NCBI GenBank assembly: GCA_009774535.1
Contig: VSNY01000123.1
Coordinates: 1 to 11,782 of the forward strand
Length of the DNA stretch: 11,782 nucleotides
Reading direction: 5' to 3'
DNA from: Lachnospiraceae bacterium
GTDB taxonomy: Bacteria > Bacillota > Clostridia > Lachnospirales > Lachnospiraceae
Shown here piece by piece: positions 1 through 5,803 of this stretch; the stretch's first letter is position 1; the number at the start of each line of letters is the position of its first letter. The notes beneath the pieces were generated by a model, which did no database searches, was not told the DNA's origin, and saw only the letters and a program-made list of their open reading frames with translations. A program made the translations under genes and the position numbers.

Positions 1-1
1 G

Positions 2-844
2 GGCGTGATCAATATGTCGCTGTATGACGGGCAGGGCCAGAGCATTCAGCATACGCTGGACGAGACAAATTACTTGTATACGATACAGGATGAACGTTTT
101 CCGGGCTTTACGGTGCAGGCGGTCAATCTGAACGAAGAAATTGCAATCGGTATTACAGCTGACAATATCGCATGGTATTTTAAAAGAGGAGATGACAATA
201 CTTACTATTATTATAATGTTTTCGGACGCTGGGATAAGATTAACAATGCGCCGCGGGTAGCGACCAAGTTTTTGGAAAAGAAGTTTGAAGAGCGTGGCAC
301 GATCTGGTCTAAAACCATTCCGATGCTTAAAAACTGTCTATTTTTTGGAACGGGTGCGGATACGTATACCGTTACCTATCCACAGGATGATTATGTCAAT
401 AAAGTCTATGACGGTTCCACAACTGCCCTGGATGTCAAACCACACTGCTTTTACCTGCAGGTAGCGACGCAGAGCGGCATTCCGGCTTTGATTGCGGTTT
501 TGGTATTTTATATCTGGTATTTTATTACGAGCCTGAAACTGTATGCAAAGGCGACTTATCAGGATGGCATGGAAATCGTCGGCGCGGGACTGATGTGTGC
601 GACATTTACTTATATGGTGATTTCATTTTTAAATGACTCCACGGTTTCCGTAGCTCCGATTTTCTGGATTATGATGGGCATTGGTGTATCCGTCAATGAA
701 ATGGTGAAAAAAAGCAGCGAAAGCAGCGCTGAAAGTTCCGCACAGAATATAAGCGCCAATCGTTCTGCACAAACGGAAAGCGCCAACAGTACTGCATCCG
801 GAAAAGGCACAAAAAATACAAAGAAAAAATCTAAAAAATCATAA
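2..844 (+). CDS. O-antigen ligase/polymerase-like (Wzy_C) membrane protein, 3' part only
   Basis: The reading frame is open through the left edge, so the true start lies outside the window; the GTG at 5 is only the first possible start codon inside it. About 280 C-terminal residues are visible. They start with a long non-membrane stretch (about residues 1-150 from the GTG), which contains the RGTIW...GTGADTYT segment and then the KPHCFYLQVATQSGIP segment. These resemble the large extracytoplasmic loop and following helix of O-antigen ligase/Wzy proteins, which polymerise or transfer lipid-linked glycans outside the membrane. Two or three hydrophobic helices follow (about 157-180 and 191-232), then a cytoplasmic tail of about 45 residues rich in Ser, Ala and Asn and ending in a Lys cluster. 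The family assignment rests on this partial pattern. A generic polysaccharide-export membrane protein cannot be excluded. No terminator is visible before tmk. Confidence 0.6.
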   Translation, partial: GVINMSLYDGQGQSIQHTLDETNYLYTIQDERFPGFTVQAVNLNEEIAIGITADNIAWYFKRGDDNTYYYYNVFGRWDKINNAPRVATKFLEKKFEERGTIWSKTIPMLKNCLFFGTGADTYTVTYPQDDYVNKVYDGSTTALDVKPHCFYLQVATQSGIPALIAVLVFYIWYFITSLKLYAKATYQDGMEIVGAGLMCATFTYMVISFLNDSTVSVAPIFWIMMGIGVSVNEMVKKSSESSAESSAQNISANRSAQTESANSTASGKGTKNTKKKSKKS

Positions 845-892
845 TGAAAATAATAGACGGTACAAAACCGGAAAGGACAAAAGAAATTTTAT

Positions 893-1519
893 ATGGATAA
901 AACAAATCAGGGAAGACTGATCGTATTGGAAGGGATTGATGGGAGCGGCAAAACGACACAAGTTGGTTTGCTTGCCGACAAATTTCGGGAAATGGGAACT
1001 GCCTGCTATACAACAATGGAACCGACGGATTCTCCGATTGGTTCCCTAATCCACCAGATTATGACAGGAAGAATGCATGCAGATCCAAAAGTGATAGCAG
1101 CATTATTCGTGGCTGACAGGCTGGACCATTTGCTAAATGAAGTTAACGGGGTTGTGCATAAGATCAAAGAAGGCGTTACCGTTATTATGGACAGATATTA
1201 TTTTTCTTCTTATGCCTATCAAAGCGTGGATGTGCCGATCGAATGGCTGATCCAGGCAAACGCGCAAAGCAGCAGTATCCTGCGCCCGGCGGTAAATATC
1301 TTTATAGACACAGACCCGGAGATTGCTATGGAGCGGATTACAAAAAACCGCTTTGATCAAGAACTATTTGAAGAAAAAACACGTCTGATCAGGGTGCGGG
1401 AAAAATATCTGGAAAGCTTTGAAAGATTTAAGGATACTGAACGGGTCGTTAGGATTGACGGAAACCGCAGCCAGGAAGAGGTGGCACAAGACATATGGAA
1501 GGCGGTGCAGCAAATATGA
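893..1519 (+). CDS. tmk: Thymidylate kinase (dTMP kinase)
   Basis: Phosphorylates dTMP to dTDP with ATP in the cytoplasm, an essential step of dTTP synthesis. The 208-residue length is normal for the family. A P-loop GIDGSGKT is at residues 14-21, the TMK-type DRYYFSSYAYQ segment at 100-110 carries the catalytic Asp-Arg, and the basic lid region (about 148-170, ITKNRFDQE onward) is followed by the usual REKYLESF helix. An AAAGGA-like ribosome site lies about 15 bases before the ATG. The next gene overlaps its stop codon by four bases. In many Firmicutes tmk sits beside holB and the PSP1/RicT genes; here it follows a polysaccharide-type membrane gene, so a second copy elsewhere in the genome is possible. 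Confidence 0.93.
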   Translation: MDKTNQGRLIVLEGIDGSGKTTQVGLLADKFREMGTACYTTMEPTDSPIGSLIHQIMTGRMHADPKVIAALFVADRLDHLLNEVNGVVHKIKEGVTVIMDRYYFSSYAYQSVDVPIEWLIQANAQSSSILRPAVNIFIDTDPEIAMERITKNRFDQELFEEKTRLIRVREKYLESFERFKDTERVVRIDGNRSQEEVAQDIWKAVQQI

Positions 1520-1971
1520 AATACAGAACGATCAATGAATGGGAACATTTTGATTTTTCAGAAGCATATATTTCCGATATTCAAAAAATCAATGGCTGTT
1601 TTCAAATGACACTGGATCAGGTAGTGATTTGTCCTGAAAATTCCAAAAACCGAGATATCCGTAAGATGCGCACAAACGGCCTTCTTTTTCGGATTCAGGA
1701 CGCTAACGTGGAATCCCTGATCGAAGAAGGCTATCGGGTATACAATGCTGACGGCAAGCTGCTTCATCAATACGAAGACCAGGAAATCCCGCCGGAAAGC
1801 TGGAATGAACTTTTAAAATCATTTACAGACGGGGAATGCTCGCTGTATCAGGTGGAAAAATCAGAAAACTTGTACACCTATATGATAGACGCCAGCAATG
1901 ATCATTCTTATATTCTGCGTGTCTCAGGCACTCGGGATATAGAAGAATGGGATAAGTTTTTCAATCTCTGA
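1516..1971 (+). CDS. Conserved-looking hypothetical protein, coupled to tmk
   Basis: Encodes about 151 residues of unknown function. The ATG at 1516 overlaps the tmk stop in an ATGA arrangement and has an AAGGCGG-like site about 10 bases upstream inside tmk, so translational coupling is likely. An in-frame ATG at 1495 would add seven residues but has no clear ribosome site. The protein is acidic and soluble, with no signal peptide, membrane helix or cysteine motif. It reads as a small alpha/beta protein with regular alternation of hydrophobic and polar residues (for example YILRVSGTRDIEEW near the end). I recognise no family. Coupling to tmk suggests co-expression but says nothing certain about its role. 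Confidence 0.7.
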   Translation: MKYRTINEWEHFDFSEAYISDIQKINGCFQMTLDQVVICPENSKNRDIRKMRTNGLLFRIQDANVESLIEEGYRVYNADGKLLHQYEDQEIPPESWNELLKSFTDGECSLYQVEKSENLYTYMIDASNDHSYILRVSGTRDIEEWDKFFNL

Positions 1972-2024
1972 TTTTTGGATCAATGGCTGAAATATAGTAA
2001 ATTACAAAATTAAGGATAAAAACA

Positions 2025-2927
2025 ATGATTCAGGATATTACACCAAAAAAGCTTTATAATGAATATATAACGCAGGAACTAACCCGGGACGATTACATAG
2101 CGATATTTGAGGATAATAAAATCCTGATAAAAGAAACAGAAACTGGCCTGGCATTTCCAAAACAACCGGATCTTGCTGATTTTACAATCCCATCAGCAGC
2201 CATGGAACAGGCGCATTATTTATTCCGCATTGACCAGGACCGGTATTTTCTTTTTACAGACAACGGGAAAGCGAACAGCCCGTGCTGCGCCTCGCCAGAG
2301 TCCGAATCATCCATAACTGGCTGCAGCTCATCCGCATCCAGCCTGTATTGGATGAAACTATCGGAAATCCGTACACAAGCAGCACAAGAACTGTGCTTTG
2401 CAGCTTACACCGCTTACCACCTGGCCCAATGGTACAGGAACAACCGGTTTTGCGGACACTGTTCTGCTCCTACGCTGCCAGATCAAACCGAACGGATGCT
2501 GTACTGTCCGCAATGCGGCAATCGCATTTATCCAAAGATCGCACCAGCAGTGATTGTGGCAGTGACAAATGGAGATCAAATACTTCTGACCAGATATGCA
2601 AACCGGGAATACAAACGATATGCACTTATCGCGGGGTTTACAGAAATCGGAGAGACCGCAGAAGATACCGTGCGCAGGGAAGTCATGGAGGAGGCGGGCA
2701 TCCGGGTAAAAAATATCCGCTACTATAAATCCCAGCCATGGGGAATCGATAGCAACCTTCTTCTTGGCTATTTCGCACAACTCGACGGCAGTGATCAGAT
2801 CACTATCGATAAAAAGGAACTGGCATCTGCCATGTGGGTCGGCAGGGAAGAGTTAAAGGATATGGATGATTCTTTTAGCCTGACAAGAGAAATGATGCGG
2901 GTGTTTTATGAATTAGGGAATCAATAA
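2025..2927 (+). CDS. nudC: NAD(+)/NADH pyrophosphatase, Nudix family (NudC type)
   Basis: Predicted to hydrolyse NAD(H) to NMN(H) and AMP; family members can also remove NAD caps from RNA 5' ends. The 300 residues show the expected order: a divergent N-terminal domain, a zinc ribbon with Cys pairs C143/C146 and C161/C164, then the Nudix fold. The Nudix box runs from G204 to I226 (GFTEIGE then REVMEEAGI) and fits GX5EX7REUXEEXGU with all metal-binding glutamates present. SQPW at 236-239 is the start of the NudC-specific signature, although the usual PFP after it is replaced by GID. A Ser/Cys-rich segment at about 83-106 looks like a species-specific linker. The start has AAGGAT about ten bases upstream. 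It stands as a separate unit with about 50 bases before it and 42 after it. Confidence 0.92.
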   Translation: MIQDITPKKLYNEYITQELTRDDYIAIFEDNKILIKETETGLAFPKQPDLADFTIPSAAMEQAHYLFRIDQDRYFLFTDNGKANSPCCASPESESSITGCSSSASSLYWMKLSEIRTQAAQELCFAAYTAYHLAQWYRNNRFCGHCSAPTLPDQTERMLYCPQCGNRIYPKIAPAVIVAVTNGDQILLTRYANREYKRYALIAGFTEIGETAEDTVRREVMEEAGIRVKNIRYYKSQPWGIDSNLLLGYFAQLDGSDQITIDKKELASAMWVGREELKDMDDSFSLTREMMRVFYELGNQ

Positions 2928-2969
2928 GTGCTGCAAAAATAAAAACAAAAACATTCGGAGGTATAAAAC

Positions 2970-3212
2970 ATGGTAAATCCGGCTATGATTTTTAAGATCA
3001 AAAGTATGTGGGACGAGTTCACGGTCAATCATCCAAAGCTGCCACGCTTTATTCAGGCAGCAGCCAGCCAGCGCTTAGAAGAAGGAACTGTCATTGAAAT
3101 GACAATCCGGCGCCCGGACGGGGACACGCTGACCTCAAATATAAAGCTGACGGCGTCAGATCTCGCATTGATCGAGCAGCTCAAAGAACTGGGAACAAGC
3201 GGCATGCAGTAA
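2970..3212 (+). CDS. Small hypothetical protein, 80 residues
   Basis: A short ORF with a strong GGAGG ribosome site eight bases before the ATG, which supports real translation. The protein starts with a helical segment (MIFKIKSMWDEF), has a predicted beta-hairpin-like middle (VIEMTIRRPDGDTLTSNIKL), and ends in a helix (DLALIEQLKEL). There are no cysteines, no signal peptide and no membrane segment. I do not recognise the family. It lies 42 bases after nudC with no terminator between them, so it may be the last gene of that transcript. Confidence 0.65.
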   Translation: MVNPAMIFKIKSMWDEFTVNHPKLPRFIQAAASQRLEEGTVIEMTIRRPDGDTLTSNIKLTASDLALIEQLKELGTSGMQ

Positions 3213-3256
3213 CGGCCGCCGCAGCGCGGACACACCACGCGGCAGCTGATTTGTCA

Positions 3257-3327
3257 GGGAACTGTGAAAAATAACTTAGAGCCAAGGGATATAAGCGTAG
3301 TCCGAAAAGTTATTTCACACAGTTCCT
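3257..3327. repeat. Imperfect inverted repeat, about 20-bp arms
   Basis: The left arm (about 3257-3276, GGGAACTGTGAAAAATAACT) is the near-complement of the right arm (about 3306-3327). The arms differ by a TG insertion and a few substitutions and are separated by about 29 bases. Neither side ends in a T-run, so it is not a normal intrinsic terminator. It sits in a 190-base gap between two unknown genes. The pattern resembles a miniature inverted-repeat element or a structured RNA; only one copy is visible here. Confidence 0.55.
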
Positions 3328-3405
3328 AAATTCATACAGATGAGAAGGAAACTGTTCCAAGTATCCGACATACTGTATAGATAGAGAATGCAGGCGGTAG
3401 GAATT

Positions 3406-3798
3406 ATGATGGAAAAGACGGCACAATTTCATGTGGAATCAGTAGACAGCCTGATCGAACGTTTCCGGCTGAACGGGCTGGAGACGATCAACCTGGGGCT
3501 GCTTTGCTTCCGGTTTGCACCGGCGCTCAAAGAAATGAATCTGATTTCCGTACTGACAAAAATATCTAAAATGCTTCAGACAAAGAAAGTATCACAGGCA
3601 GAAGACAGCCATATTACGAATTGGTACTTTAATTTTTACGCGGGATTTATACAATATTTGGTAAATCGGAATATTAAGTTTGAATTATATTACTCTAAGA
3701 AAGGCAAAAATTGGAAAGAACGGCTGGAACTGGCGCTTTTGTGCAGACAGCTTGGAAATTACCGCAGAGAATATGAGAAAAAGCTAAGATCCGCGTAA
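3406..3798 (+). CDS. Hypothetical protein, about 131 residues
   Basis: Unknown function. Three in-frame ATGs lie at 3388, 3406 and 3409. The AGGCGG and TAGGA sequences just upstream favour 3406 or 3409; 3388 has no good ribosome site. The protein is basic and probably all-helical. It has an N-terminal amphipathic helix with alternating charges, a more hydrophobic middle (LGLLCFRFAPALKEMNLISV), an aromatic patch (NWYFNFYAGFIQYLV), and a Lys/Arg-rich tail. No signal peptide or obvious catalytic motif is seen. It is isolated: about 190 bases separate it from the gene before, and the next gene has its own promoter. I do not recognise a family. Confidence 0.65.
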   Translation: MMEKTAQFHVESVDSLIERFRLNGLETINLGLLCFRFAPALKEMNLISVLTKISKMLQTKKVSQAEDSHITNWYFNFYAGFIQYLVNRNIKFELYYSKKGKNWKERLELALLCRQLGNYRREYEKKLRSA

Positions 3799-3801
3799 AA
3801 A

Positions 3802-3829
3802 TTGCACTGGGAAAAATTTCCGGTATAAT
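3802..3829 (+). promoter_or_regulatory. Possible sigma-A promoter (alternative)
   Basis: TTGCAC at 3802-3807 and a perfect TATAAT at 3824-3829 are 16 bases apart. The -35 matches consensus only at the first three bases. It overlaps the -35 of the better sigma-G-like match, so one or both may be used. A near-palindrome GGAAAAATTTCC lies between the two boxes. Confidence 0.35.
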
Positions 3830-3851
3830 CATAGCTTTCCGGTCCATACTA
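3822..3851 (+). promoter_or_regulatory. Sigma-F/sigma-G-type (forespore) promoter
   Basis: GGTATA at 3822-3827 and CATACTA at 3845-3851 are 17 bases apart. Both boxes and the spacing match the Bacillus/Clostridium forespore consensus (GNATR or GYATA, then CATNNTA). Transcription would start near 3858 and lead into the Asn-rich gene at 3920. This is a consensus match read by eye, not an experimentally shown start. Confidence 0.5.
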
Positions 3852-3857
3852 TCAATA

Positions 3858-3878
3858 CAATGTTTGAACAAAACATTG
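3858..3878 (+). other. Leader hairpin at predicted mRNA 5' end
   Basis: CAATGTTT at 3858-3865 and AAACATTG at 3871-3878 form a perfect 8-bp stem with a 5-base loop. It would begin at the predicted transcript start, about 25 bases ahead of the ribosome site. A 5'-terminal stem of this kind could stabilise the mRNA; a protein-binding palindrome is the alternative. Confidence 0.4.
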
Positions 3879-3919
3879 CAGCAACACGATAGATTATTTA
3901 AATTAGGAGGCTATGAACA

Positions 3920-4114
3920 ATGGCAAAGAACAAGACATCTAATGCAACAAACGCGAACAATGCAAATAATGCATCTAATGCTAGTAATGCAAACAATGCA
4001 TCCAATGCGAACAACAGCTCCAACCGGGCAAGCAACGCAAGCAATGCTTCAAATGCTAAAAACCAGGCTTCTAACAAAGCTGACAGCAAATTTACAGACT
4101 GCCACACAAAATAA
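3920..4114 (+). CDS. Asn/Ala/Ser-rich small protein, putative spore-related
   Basis: Encodes 64 residues, of which about 20 are Asn, 15 Ala and 11 Ser. Residues 8-52 are built from repeated N-A-N, N-A-S and S-N-A units, followed by a Lys/Asp-containing tail with one Cys (FTDCHTK). AGGAGG at 3905-3910 lies nine bases before the ATG, so translation is well supported. Composition and size recall gamma-type small acid-soluble spore proteins, which are rich in Asn, Gln, Ala and Ser and serve as amino-acid stores. However, there is no clear sequence homology and no GPR-type cleavage motif that I can identify. A sigma-G-like promoter upstream and an intrinsic terminator downstream make it a one-gene unit. 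The spore role is inferred from promoter and composition only. Other-frame ORFs here are by-products of the trinucleotide repetition. Confidence 0.65.
   Translation: MAKNKTSNATNANNANNASNASNANNASNANNSSNRASNASNASNAKNQASNKADSKFTDCHTK
3941..4063 (+). repeat. Degenerate AATGCN-type tandem repeat inside the Asn-rich gene
   Basis: The coding sequence repeats AAT/AAC-GCN-AGT/AAC codon triplets in about 3-, 6- and 9-base periods, giving the N/A/S repeats of the protein. Codon choice varies between copies, so this is not a recent perfect microsatellite. Slippage could still change its length among strains. Confidence 0.6.
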
Positions 4115-4151
4115 GAATGGCAATCGCTCCTCAACTGAATAATATGTAATA

Positions 4152-4207
4152 ACAAAAAGCTCTGCACAAAAGAAACGAAGGTTCCTTTTGCCCAGGGCTT
4201 TTTGTAT
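4152..4207 (+). terminator. Rho-independent terminator after the Asn-rich gene
   Basis: The outer stem 4152-4164 (ACAAAAAGCTCTG) pairs with 4193-4205 (CAGGGCTTTTTGT) with one G-U pair. The inner stem 4167-4176 pairs with 4181-4190 with one mismatch around a GAAG loop. The descending arm contains TTTTT. The matching A-run on the other side would allow some action on the opposite strand. It ends about 20 bases before the rhodanese start. Confidence 0.8.
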
Positions 4208-4226
4208 ATGTGTATCAGGAGGGGCT

Positions 4227-4541
4227 ATGGATTTTGAATTGATTAAATGCAAGGATGCGCCGTCCTATTTCAATCGGCGGGATACGTTTGTCGTGGACTT
4301 AAGACAGCCGGAGCAATACCGGGAATATCATCTGCCAGGCGCGCACAATTTTCCTTATGAGAATCTGGCGGAATGGGAAAACAGGCTGCCGGGAAGACAG
4401 CTGATTCTTTTTTACTGTGAACACGGCAATTTGAGCCTGATGGCTGCAAAACGAATCAGCAGAAAGGGGTATCGGGTTGCGGCGCTGATCGGGGGTGTGG
4501 AATGTTTTCTTTCGGTTCACACTTTTTCAAAATATGATTGA
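4227..4541 (+). CDS. Single-domain rhodanese-like protein
   Basis: About 104 residues forming one rhodanese domain, predicted to carry sulfur as a cysteine persulfide in the cytoplasm. The N-terminal FVVDLRQPEQYREYHLPGA segment matches the conserved rhodanese region (Asp-x-Arg, then the H-x-P-G-A turn). The active-site loop is C64-E-H-G-N-L-S70, fitting the CxxGxxS pattern, and is followed by helix MAAKRI and GYRVAALIGG. The start at 4227 is chosen for AGGAGGGG just upstream; a TTG at 4188 would add 13 residues that lie inside the terminator and is unlikely. Substrate is unknown. The strong terminator immediately upstream means it needs read-through or a promoter I cannot see. Confidence 0.82.
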   Translation: MDFELIKCKDAPSYFNRRDTFVVDLRQPEQYREYHLPGAHNFPYENLAEWENRLPGRQLILFYCEHGNLSLMAAKRISRKGYRVAALIGGVECFLSVHTFSKYD

Positions 4542-4566
4542 CAGCGTAAATCAGACAAGATAAGAT
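4538..4566 (+). promoter_or_regulatory. Sigma-A promoter for the RNA methyltransferase operon
   Basis: A perfect TTGACA at 4538-4543, overlapping the rhodanese stop codon, is 17 bases from TAAGAT at 4561-4566. GATAAT at 4564-4569 is a second possible -10 but at 20 bases. It would drive the methyltransferase gene at 4640 and probably the genes after it. Confidence 0.6.
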
Positions 4567-4639
4567 AATACATGAAAAAGTAAGATAAGATCCAACTAAA
4601 TCAAACCGACTTTTGCATGTAAAAAACAATGGAGAAATT

Positions 4640-5803
4640 ATGCAGATATTTGAATTGACAGCGCCGTGCCATTTTGGACTGGAAGCGGTGCTAAAAAAAG
4701 AAATCTATGATCTGGGATACGAGATCACGAAAGTGGAGGACGGAAAAGTTACCTTTGAAGGCGATGCGCAGGCGATCTGCCGTGCCAACTTGTTTTTGCG
4801 CACGGCGGAACGTGTGCTGTTAAAAGCAGGCAGTTTCCGGGCGGTTACATATGATGAATTGTTTGAGGGGATACGTGCGCTGCCCTGGGAGATTTATCTG
4901 CCAAAAGACGCCAAATTCTGGGTGACCAAAGCGTCTTCTATTAAAAGCAAGCTGTTCAGTCCTTCGGACATCCAGCGTATTGTGAAAAAAGCAGTTGTGG
5001 AAAAAATGAAGGAATACTATGATGTGGAATGGTTTGCGGAGACAGGTGCGGAATATCCGATTCGTGTATTTCTGATGAAGGATGAAGTGACCGTGGCCAT
5101 TGATACGACGGGGGTATCGCTGCATAAACGCGGATACCGTACGATGAGCGGCCTTGCGCCGATTTCTGAGACGCTGGCGGCTTCTTTGATTCAACTGACC
5201 CCGTGGCACGCGGACCGGATTTTGGTCGACCCGTTCTGCGGCAGCGGTACATTTCCGATCGAAGCGGCTATGATGGCAGCTCATATCGCACCTGGCATGG
5301 AACGGGATTTTACGGCGCAGCAATGGGATCATCTGATTGCGAAAAAGACATGGTATGAGGCCCTGGAGGAAGCGCAGGATTTGGTGCGCAGGGATGTACA
5401 GGCAGATATCCAGGGCTATGATGTGGATGGAGCTGTGCTGCGCGTGGCGCGGGAGAACGCAAAACGCGCCGGAGTGGATCATTTGATCCATTTTCAAAAG
5501 CGCAGTATCAGTGAACTGCGGCATCCGAAAAAATATGGATTTGTAATTACAAACCCGCCTTACGGCGAACGGATGGAGGACAAGCGGGACCTTCCAAACC
5601 TGTATCAGCAGATTGGGGAGGCGTACCAACAGCTGGATGCATGGTCGTTATATCTGATTACCGGATACGAAGATACGGAGCGTTTTATTGGGCGTAAAGC
5701 GGATAAAAAGCGCAAGATTTATAATGGAATGCTGAAAACGCAGTTTTACCAGTTTCTTGGCCCTAAGCCGCCAAAGAGGAAAAAAGAGGGATGCGCGAAT
5801 TAA
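4640..5803 (+). CDS. THUMP-domain class I SAM-dependent RNA (23S rRNA-type) methyltransferase
   Basis: About 387 residues with the layout of Bacillus YpsC and the N-terminal half of E. coli RlmL, which makes N2-methylguanine at 23S rRNA position 2445. A ferredoxin-like/THUMP RNA-binding region occupies about residues 1-160. The UPF0020 catalytic domain follows, with LHKRGYRT at its entry, motif I DPFCGSGT at about 197-204 binding SAM, an acidic GYDVDG motif, and the catalytic TNPPYGERM at about 304-312. The C-terminus is very basic (PKPPKRKKE), fitting RNA contact. The ATG at 4640 has GGAG five bases upstream; an in-frame TTG at 4613 is unlikely. The exact rRNA target is inferred from family only. 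It overlaps the next gene by 13 bases, so the two are co-translated. Confidence 0.88.
   Translation: MQIFELTAPCHFGLEAVLKKEIYDLGYEITKVEDGKVTFEGDAQAICRANLFLRTAERVLLKAGSFRAVTYDELFEGIRALPWEIYLPKDAKFWVTKASSIKSKLFSPSDIQRIVKKAVVEKMKEYYDVEWFAETGAEYPIRVFLMKDEVTVAIDTTGVSLHKRGYRTMSGLAPISETLAASLIQLTPWHADRILVDPFCGSGTFPIEAAMMAAHIAPGMERDFTAQQWDHLIAKKTWYEALEEAQDLVRRDVQADIQGYDVDGAVLRVARENAKRAGVDHLIHFQKRSISELRHPKKYGFVITNPPYGERMEDKRDLPNLYQQIGEAYQQLDAWSLYLITGYEDTERFIGRKADKKRKIYNGMLKTQFYQFLGPKPPKRKKEGCAN

Noticed and set aside
1975..1998. Possible nudC promoter TTGGAT ... TATAGT
   Set aside because: The spacing is only 12 bases, too short for sigma-A, and no better -35 is seen.
2282..2780. 148-codon + strand ORF and 140-codon - strand ORF over nudC
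   Set aside because: Shadow frames of nudC, whose zinc ribbon and Nudix box are intact.
3864..4142. Met/Gln-rich ORF on + and Leu/Ala-rich ORF on - strand (3898-4167)
   Set aside because: Both are other-frame readings of the trinucleotide repeat in the Asn-rich gene, which alone has a correctly placed AGGAGG.
4820..5629. 269-codon ORF on the - strand
   Set aside because: Lies wholly inside the RNA methyltransferase gene, whose motifs are clear; the antisense protein is Arg/His/Pro-rich with no recognisable domain or ribosome site.
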